Shown here: one piece after another, positions 57,804 through 64,000 of the stretch
Numbering within the stretch: the first letter of the stretch is position 1
Layout: the number at the start of each line of letters is the position of its first letter
Source of the DNA: Celoporthe dispersa
Taxonomy: Eukaryota; Ascomycota; Sordariomycetes; Diaporthales; Cryphonectriaceae
Assembly: GCA_016584495.1 (NCBI GenBank)
Contig: WAID01000002.1
Location: 1,364,001 to 1,428,000 of the forward strand
DNA length: 64,000 nt
Direction of reading: 5' to 3'
Position numbers and translations under genes: made by a program
The notes under the pieces: generated by a model
The model's input: only the letters and a program-made list of their open reading frames with translations
What the model was told of the DNA's origin: nothing
The model's database searches: none

Positions 57804-58616
57804 ATGAGCTTCTTCTCAAAGCCAGATGCCGCCGCCCGCCAGGGCTCCCAAGAAGGGTTCCGGCGGCGGCGCCACCACCGACCCGTCCGCACCTGGCTCC
57901 TCCGCCGCAGGGGGGCGAGGACGAGCCCGCCCGCCCAGGCACCTCCGGTACCGAGATGCTCCTGATGAACAACCGCCGCCGCGCCTCGCACCGTTTCAAG
58001 GACGCCCAGAAGAAGGAGCGTGAGTACAAGAACAAGAAGCGCGCCACCACGGCCCGGGCGAATTATCACGAGGCGGTATGTGTTGTACTTTTTTTTTCTT
58101 TTCCTTTTTTTGGATGAAGAGAGAGAGAGAGAGAGCTCCCCTGTTCTTCTAACTTATACTCCTCTGGGGTCTGTGAGGGGCTGGTTCATAACTGAATATA
58201 ATGACGATGCTTTTTTTCCTCTTCTCTTTCTTTCCTTACCGAAGTTATATAAATTTGATTTCCAAAACCAAGAAGGGAGAAAAAAGGAACCGAAAAAAAA
58301 AAAAAGCAAAAAGAAAAAGACCACCTAGCTGACTCCTGCACAGAAATCCCACTTCCAACAAGGCCTCCACCACAACTGGACCGGCATCAAGATGAGTTTC
58401 GGCGTGCTCAAGAGCGTAGGCTACCTCCTCCGCGACAAGAACGACCGCCTCGCCCGCCAGGCCGAGGAGAAGCGCAGGCTGCGGGCCGCCGACAAGCAGC
58501 GCAAGCTGGAGGAGAAGCTCCGGAGGGACCGGGAGATGCTGGACAAGGACGGCGAGACCATCCGGGAGGGTGCTCGCAATGGTGACCATGATGGTGGCGA
58601 GCAGGACGAGAACTAA
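57804..58616 (+). CDS. Small basic coiled-coil protein (about 180 aa, two frameshifts)
   Basis: Two exons, 57804-58075 and 58344-58616, with a 268-nt intron (GTATGT...TGCACAG). It starts MSFFSKPDAAARQGSQ, continues SGGGATTDPSAPG, then EDEPARPGTSGTEMLLMNN, a Lys/Arg-rich helix (RRRASHRFKDAQKKEREYKN), RANYHEA joined by splicing to KSHFQQGLHHNWTGIKMSF, and ends in a long charged helix (KRRLRAADKQRKLEEKLRRD). There is no signal peptide or membrane helix. It looks like a conserved fungal protein of unknown function; I cannot name it. The frame is broken in exon 1 by an apparent extra G at 57855-57857 and again in the G6 run at 57910-57915. Removing one G from each restores one continuous frame that meets the intron in phase. 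Confidence 0.65.
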
Positions 58617-59715
58617 TCACTGCGCAGTCGCCTCTCACCAAGGGGCGGGCGGTCAGCCCTACAGAATTTTTTTTTTTTGATTTTTGAGGCCGTTGTCGAA
58701 GAAGAGAAAGTGAAGGGCGGGGGGCGACGAGATTGATACCTGGGACCATGCCCCCACGTAAAGGCTGGCCTTTCTTTCCTTTTTGTTTCTTTCCTTTATG
58801 TCTTTTGCGACTTGCTCTTGATCACAGGACTACTCTCCACTCACTCACTTACTCCTTTTTTTTTTTTTTTTTTTTTACACATAACATTCCACGACCTGAC
58901 GAAGCGATGATCACGACCGGAATAATCAGACCTCGCAAGAAGAAGGAAAGGAAAAAAAGTCGAGGGCCTTTCTCGGGGAAAGGAAAAAACTGGTCAGTCA
59001 ATCGGAGGTCATCTATGTACGTACAGGAGAGGATATGTATGATCCTGGGGATGAAGGCTTGAGGAGGAAAACTATTTCTTATGTCATAATTGCTTAGTCC
59101 TTTTTTTGGGGGGGGGGGGGGGTTGATTTGGTCCGTTTGTTTTTGATATCCCAGGTGAGAGGAAGGGCAGGTGGAAAGAAAAGGGTAGATTGTGCACATG
59201 CTGGGAGGAAGGAGAGGAGAATAGCTGATACCACTAGGATCATTCCAATGACACAACGGATATCCGTAATGCACACAGTATTTCCTGAAGAGATCACGGG
59301 ATTCTGCAGGTGCCCCGCTACCACAAGAGACAGTTTTCTCCCAGGAGCGAGACGAGGCATCTGCTCACGGTCTGGCGAAGAAACAGGTTCAACATGAACA
59401 ATTTGCATTCTCCCAGTTGCTCTAACTCTGCCTGCACGTCAAGGATTCCCCTCAAAGTGTTTTTTTTTCCTCCAAAGTCACACGCTAGGGTGTAAAGCCG
59501 GCCCAGTTTCTATTCCCTTGTGGCTCAGATTGCGGAGCCGTACCCAGCACTGGCAGTCGTCTCATTGGCACCAGGGATGTGGATGCCCGAATAAGCCAAC
59601 ACGCCTCTCGTGGCCGGTCGGAGGGGGCGCTGCATGGTGCCTGGCCTCCCCTTATCAGACGGACCTGCCTGCCTCCTTCTTCCAGGCCCTGCCTCGGTCT
59701 CGACCTGATCCTCCC
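58617..59715. other. Intergenic between convergent genes, no gene seen
   Basis: 3' flanks of the small basic protein gene and of TIF35. T-rich tract at about 58856-58875 and a T7-G15 block at 59101-59122. No gene seen. Confidence 0.45.
59108..59122 (+). repeat. Poly(G) tract, 15 nt
   Basis: An uninterrupted G run directly after a T7 run. Long G runs are hard to sequence, so the length is uncertain. Confidence 0.85.
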
Positions 59716-60737
59716 TTAGGCCTTCTTGGCAAACTCGACCTTCAGGATCAAGTGCTTGAAACCGAAGCCGTCCATCTTGTTGCAGGCCTTGACGGCATCG
59801 TCTCGGTCTGCGAAGCTGATGAATGCAAAGCCCTTGGCACGACCGGTCTCGCGGTCCTTGGCCAAGAAGACACGGGTGACGCGGCCGAAGCGCTCGAACA
59901 TATCACGGAGCTCCTGCTCCTCGGCCATCTCGGAGACCTGTAAAGAGGGAGGGGCGGACACCAGAGGTCAGCGCGGGGATCAATGATTCGTAGAAGAACG
60001 TGACAGGGTAAGGAGAGAGAGATGAGGATCATGGAAAAAAACAATGAAGGGAAAAAAAAAAACGTACGTTTGTGACACGAAGCGTGGCAAGGTCGTCGCG
60101 GTCGCTGTACTTGCCACCCATCTTCTCGCCATCGCCACCAGCACCACCCTTCCGCAGCGCGGGCGGGACGTAGCTGCCCTTCTTCCCGGCATCACCCTCA
60201 CCAGCCCTGCTGGCGCCACCGGCAGAGGGCTCGTCGCCCATACCGGCGGCAACATCGGCCTCCCCCGCCGACGGGGGCCATGGTGTCCTTGTAGGGACAG
60301 CGGGCGGTAAAGTGCTCGCCGTTACAGATACGGCACTTGACCTTGGACCCGGCGAGCTTCTGCTTGAGGCTCTGGGCGTTGGGGTCGTTGGCCTCGTTCT
60401 GTGCCTCCTGCTTCCAGTTGGCGCTGGGGCGGAAGATGATGTTCTCGCCGACCGAGGTGGTGTCGGGGGCGGGGCCGGCGCCGTCGTTCTCGGACAGGCC
60501 GAACTTGGGCCACTTCTTGCGCATCGCGACGAGCGGGTTGACGACCTCGCGGTGCGTGATCATGCGGATGCGGCGCGTCGTCTTGATGGTGCGGCCTTGG
60601 TCGTCGATGCGGTACGAGATCACCGTCTTGGTGCCGTCACGGTTCTGGATGGTCTCGTCGGGGGGGAGGGTGGTCGGCACCTCCTCGTTGTCGTCATCGT
60701 CAGCCCAGTCACGGGCGTTGTTGGTGGTAGCCGCCAT
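59716..60737 (-). CDS. TIF35: eIF3g (TIF35), translation initiation factor 3 subunit G (frameshift at 60262-60266)
   Basis: Exons 60068-60737 and 59716-59937 with a 130-nt intron (GTACGT...TTTACAG), encoding about 296 aa. It opens with MAATTNNARDWADDDDNEEV, then TKTVISYRIDDQGRTIKTTR and MRKKWPKFG. Next is a zinc knuckle C-x2-C-x3-H-x4-C (CRICNGEHFTARC), a linker with YVPPALR, and a C-terminal RRM (RVTNVSEMAEEQEL...RVTRVFLAKD, RNP1-like GFAFISF). eIF3g is part of the eIF3 complex that recruits mRNA to the 40S subunit and promotes scanning and reinitiation. The frame changes once in a G5 run (C5 at 60262-60266 on +) after APVGG; removing one G gives EADVAAGMGDEP and continues into the RRM. Length and order match fungal orthologs. 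Confidence 0.92.
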
Positions 60738-61961
60738 CTCTGTCCGTGTATGCTTGTGCGTGCGTGACGAGGCTGCGCGTGGGTGTGCGTGGGTGTGCGT
60801 GTGTGTGTGTGTGTGTTGTCTGGTGGAGGTGGTCGTGGTTCTGTTGAAGGGGGTCTCTGTTGGAACTTTGGTGGTGGTAGCGGCGGGGGGACAAGAATAA
60901 ATTCGTCGAGGCTCGAAAACGGACAACCTTTTGTGGTGGGGCCAGGATGGTTAGCGCGCTTTGGACCCCAAGGAGGTAGCTGCTGCTTAGTCATTGGGGC
61001 TCACACCCTCGTGAGCCTGTCGCCATCAAGAAGTGCTTCTTCCTGCCTGTCCTGAAAAGTGCAGGTAGTGTTTGACTATTTCGAGTCCGAGCCAGCCTCT
61101 GTTCTTTGTGTATGTGCCATCCAGACAGACAGCCTTCATGGAGAGTAACCTCCTATCAGGCTCCCCGACCGAGACAATGCACACGAAAACCAGTTCCAGT
61201 ACATGACTGAGGGACAAACTACCCGTGAACAGCAGGCACAACATCACCAACAAGAGAGAGAGACCTGAACAGACTTTTTTTATTTTTAACAAAATATATA
61301 TTACGTTCCAAACCTTCTTCAGTGACGAACAGGTATGTGGCCCCCGCCCCTCCAGAGCAAAACTCGTCCTTGCGCCACAGCAGGGCGTCGCGCTGGCTGA
61401 ACACTGCGCCCAGGTCCTGTTTGGATCCTTCTCCATCTCAATAACAATCCCGGGAGCCGGTGCGATGCCATGCAGTGCCCTACGGTTCCTCCCATTATGC
61501 GTCCATGACATGACATGACATGCTCCAAGACCAATGGGGAACCCTCTAGATCCATGCTCAACCGGCGTGGTGTTTTCATTTCCCACTCTTTGAAAACGCC
61601 AGTTCCGATCCTGTCTCGTACCATCCGTGCCTATTGCCCATCCCGTTATAACCATTCCCGAACCTGGCCAGACAAAGGAGAATTCAACCGGACAGAACAG
61701 CACTACACAGTAGCGCAGTAGGTATCACCACAGAGCGGTACACCTGTCCAGGAGAGGGGAAGAGAAAAGAAGGCGAAAGGTCCAGAAACCCAGCCCGGAC
61801 CTTCATTGTGCCGCTTTAAGACCATGGAGGATAATGATAAGAGAAATAATTCGTCGTTGAGACACATAACACACATGCAGACATAAAAATTTGGGTGGTG
61901 CTCAGAGCACGAGGGCGTCTTTTTTGGGGGCGGTGGGAGAGGGAGGGAGGGGTTCCTCCCC
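60738..61961. other. Intergenic, no gene seen
   Basis: Upstream of TIF35 and downstream of the PH-like gene. (TG)n at 60799-60817 lies close upstream of the TIF35 start. A long minus-strand frame (61026-61703) crosses this region but has no domain or bias. Confidence 0.45.
60799..60817 (+). repeat. (GT)n microsatellite upstream of TIF35
   Basis: GT run in the leader, about 60-80 nt before the start codon on the other strand (CA-rich in the transcript). Confidence 0.85.
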
Positions 61962-64000
61962 TCAGAAGGCGCCACCTATGCCCACGCTGATCCGAGAAGG
62001 TATGCTTCCCGATCTCCTGTTGGGTTTTCTCGCCGTCGGGATCGGTGGCAGCGCCTTGTTTGGTGGCGGTGCAGACAGCGGCGGTAGCGCGAGGCCCTGC
62101 GCTGGCGGCTGGGGCATATGCGGCATGCTGCGCCTGTTGCTCAGGAAGCTCTTGGCCGACCCGTTGGACCCGTTTCGCGAGTGGCCCGTGATGGACAGGA
62201 GAGACTCCCTGCGCGAGCTCCTGGAGGGCGGCGGCGAGGCGGCGCGGGACCGGAAGAGCTCGTCGAGGTGGTCAGAGTGCGTGGCCGACTGGCCGGCGAC
62301 GCTGTAGACAGACCCGCGCCGGGAGGAGCCTGTCGGCGATGTCAGGCTGTACATGCTGGCCCGCTTCTGTGCGGCCATGGCCCGCTGGATCGGCGAGCGA
62401 GATCGCGGGGAGGCCATGGGCGCCGGGTAGTCCCCCATCGAGGACATGCTCCTGGGGACCTCTGCCACGACCTCGAGCGTCCTGCTGTCCTGCTGCGGGG
62501 CCTGGTGGATGATGGCGCGGAAGGGGAGGTCCGACTGGGGTCCATCTCCCCAGAGACCATGATCCGCCGGCCGCAGCGTGTTCGTGCTGGCTGCCTTGCG
62601 GGGGGTGATCTGGACCGGAACCTGAAACGCCGTGGCCATCGACGTGCGGCTCGATGCTTGTGACGAGAGGTCGTACTCCGGCCGGGCTCTCTCGGCGGCC
62701 CAGCTGGCGAGCATCGAGGGGCTGTCGGGTGGCTGTGAGAGGCTGTCGTCGGTCTTGAGAGGCGTGTGGGGCGACGACCTGGATGGGGACGGGGAGTCGG
62801 CCACCACAGACAGGGGTCGGGTGAAGCCCAAGGTCGGGGGCGGCGGCCTCCTCGGCCTCCGTGGGGGCCTGTTGGATGTCGTGTAGGTAGCAGTGTGCGT
62901 CGTGTCGGCGCCGTGCTGGCTGGCTGCGCGGCGGCGAGCTGCTGCGTGGGGGAGGCTGAAGTTGGGTGGCTCCTGGACGGCCGAGAGCGACGAGTGCTGC
63001 CGGTGTGACGACGTGTACTGCCCGCCCGATTCCAGGAAGATGTTCGATGTCCGGTACGACTGGCGCCGGTCCTCGATCTCGGCCGCGTTTGGTCGCAGGC
63101 GGGTATCTCTGAGCTCGTCAGACAGCGGCGTGGCATCCTCAGAAGGGTGGTGGCTGCCCTGGCTCCCGCTGCCGAAGCTGTCGCGGACGGGCGAGTTGCA
63201 CGCTGAGGAGTCCGACGTGACGACCGTCCGCGCGACCGACATGAACGAGTACCGGTTTGAGCTGTCCCTGAGGCCGTCGAGCTGCTGGCCGTCCTGGGAG
63301 ACAAAGCTGTTGGTGGCGGAGTTGCTGTCCACATGGCCCAGCGGGAGCTCGGCCAGGGCCGCGGCGAGGTTTGGGACCGGGCCCTCAGAGCTCGCTGCCG
63401 CGTCCCACCGGATGTCTGGCATGCTGCCGTTGCGCGCAAATCGATCCGGGCCCCGGACGGCCGTTGTCCGCCGGATGGGCGGGAGCGGTGAGGTGCCGCC
63501 CGCCAGAGCTTGGTCGTCATCCACCTTGGGCCTGCCCGTCTCCGTCACGGCCACCCTGCCGCTGAGCACCTCGATTTCTCTCCGCAGCAGGCTCATCCAG
63601 CTCTCCATATCTGTGACGTTCTCGAACACCATCAGGCAGTCGGAGGCCGGCCGCTTCTCCTTCTCGCGGAGCCCAAACTTGCCCAGCAGCGACCGGGTAT
63701 CTTGGCTGATGACAGCGCCGTCTTCGAACACCGACGAGACCTGCAGTACCCAGTGCCGACCGGGAATCACATCGCTCGCAAAGGCCGCCGAGTCCTTGGT
63801 CAGCTGGAGGACCTTCTCCGGCAGGCAGTCGTGCGGTCCATCGCCGGCGTACTGCAGCAGGTAGCCCGTGGGGACCAGCATGTAGATCTTGCTCGTCCAG
63901 TCGAGCTTGAGCGAGAGCTGTTGCGCCTGTGCCTCTTCCTCGCCATCTCCACAAACATGGTCTTGTCGTCGCCCATGTCTGGGTGGTTGACCGTGACCAC
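61962..64000 (-). CDS. PH-like domain protein with long Ser/Pro-rich tail (partial, frameshift at about 63941)
   Basis: The 5' end lies beyond the window; the visible part is about 679 residues. The first portion (LKLDWTSKIYMLVPTGYLLQ, LQLTKDSAAFASDVIPGRHW, LQVSSVF, DCLMVFENVTDMESWMSLLR) has the strand-turn pattern and C-terminal helix of a PH domain. The rest is disordered and Ser/Pro/Arg-rich, with short blocks such as PIRRTTAVRGPDRFARNGSM, NRYSFMSVARTVV and RSPIQRAMAAQKRASMYSL, and ends LPPIPTARKPNRRSGSIPSR. This layout is common in fungal PH proteins that act at the plasma membrane or cortex. The frame breaks near 63938-63944: FVEMA is followed one base out by EEEAQAQQLSLKLDW. One missing base explains it. 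The function is not established. Confidence 0.7.
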   Translation of the reverse strand, partial: GHGQPPRHGRRQDHVCGDGEEEAQAQQLSLKLDWTSKIYMLVPTGYLLQYAGDGPHDCLPEKVLQLTKDSAAFASDVIPGRHWVLQVSSVFEDGAVISQDTRSLLGKFGLREKEKRPASDCLMVFENVTDMESWMSLLRREIEVLSGRVAVTETGRPKVDDDQALAGGTSPLPPIRRTTAVRGPDRFARNGSMPDIRWDAAASSEGPVPNLAAALAELPLGHVDSNSATNSFVSQDGQQLDGLRDSSNRYSFMSVARTVVTSDSSACNSPVRDSFGSGSQGSHHPSEDATPLSDELRDTRLRPNAAEIEDRRQSYRTSNIFLESGGQYTSSHRQHSSLSAVQEPPNFSLPHAAARRRAASQHGADTTHTATYTTSNRPPRRPRRPPPPTLGFTRPLSVVADSPSPSRSSPHTPLKTDDSLSQPPDSPSMLASWAAERARPEYDLSSQASSRTSMATAFQVPVQITPRKAASTNTLRPADHGLWGDGPQSDLPFRAIIHQAPQQDSRTLEVVAEVPRSMSSMGDYPAPMASPRSRSPIQRAMAAQKRASMYSLTSPTGSSRRGSVYSVAGQSATHSDHLDELFRSRAASPPPSRSSRRESLLSITGHSRNGSNGSAKSFLSNRRSMPHMPQPPAQGLALPPLSAPPPNKALPPIPTARKPNRRSGSIPSRISVGIGGAF

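Noticed and set aside
61026..61703. 225-codon minus-strand frame
   Set aside because: No recognisable domain, irregular codon use, and it spans the A/T-rich 3' flank. One hydrophobic stretch is not enough to support a gene.
62893..63864. 323-codon + strand frame opposite the PH-like gene
   Set aside because: Antisense shadow of a Ser/Arg-rich coding region with no domain.
3453..64000. Programmed ribosomal frameshifting as the cause of the many frame changes
   Set aside because: Sites share no slippery heptamer or common direction, and unrelated housekeeping genes are affected.
1..64000. tRNA, rRNA or CRISPR arrays
   Set aside because: No stretch combined tRNA A- and B-box-like motifs with a cloverleaf. 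No rRNA-like sequence or regularly spaced repeats were found.

Overview
The window is nuclear DNA of a filamentous ascomycete, most likely a sordariomycete. The evidence is short GT-AG introns (about 55-270 nt), GC-rich coding exons, microsatellite-rich CT/GA leaders, a fungal BED-like/Zn2Cys6 transcription factor, and fungal versions of CSF1, SEC5, CHO2, IDH2, FYV7 and TIF35. There is no operon structure, CRISPR array, rRNA, recognisable tRNA or intact transposon. I assign no species.

Layout. 1-3.2 kb: a small cysteine-rich secreted protein (+) and an SDR-type protein (+). 3.4-13.3 kb: a giant CSF1 bridge-like lipid-transfer protein (-). 14-16 kb: an Ost-alpha/TMEM184 (DUF300) membrane protein (+). 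17.3-20.5 kb: a BED-like + Zn2Cys6 transcription factor (-). 21.8-25.1 kb: exocyst SEC5 (-). 25-36 kb: a gene-poor, lower-GC stretch holding two small secreted proteins, a 50-aa protein and a mucin-like single-pass membrane protein. 37-39.6 kb: an Atos/DUF4210 protein (-). 42.1-43.3 kb: NAD isocitrate dehydrogenase catalytic subunit IDH2 (-). 44.1-44.8 kb: FYV7 (+). 45.4-48.7 kb: PE N-methyltransferase CHO2 (-). 53.1-55.2 kb: an unrecognised Ser/Pro/His/Gln-rich protein (+). 57.8-58.6 kb: a small basic coiled-coil protein (+). 59.7-60.7 kb: eIF3g/TIF35 (-). 62-64 kb: a PH-like, serine-rich protein (-) that runs off the window.

The genes are unrelated housekeeping and accessory functions: lipid transfer and PC synthesis, exocytosis, TCA cycle, ribosome biogenesis and translation initiation. 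I see no operon-like or biosynthetic-cluster logic. The 25-36 kb stretch looks like a gene-sparse, secreted-protein compartment.

The strongest sequence-level signal is that many conserved genes are interrupted by single-base (occasionally two-base) frameshifts, about 18 in total and often at C or G homopolymers. Conserved protein sequence resumes immediately in another frame. SDR, DUF300, IDH2 and FYV7 are intact. Insertions and deletions are mixed and lie in genes expected to be important, so I read most as assembly or consensus errors, not pseudogenes. Gene extents below span these breaks and say where they are.
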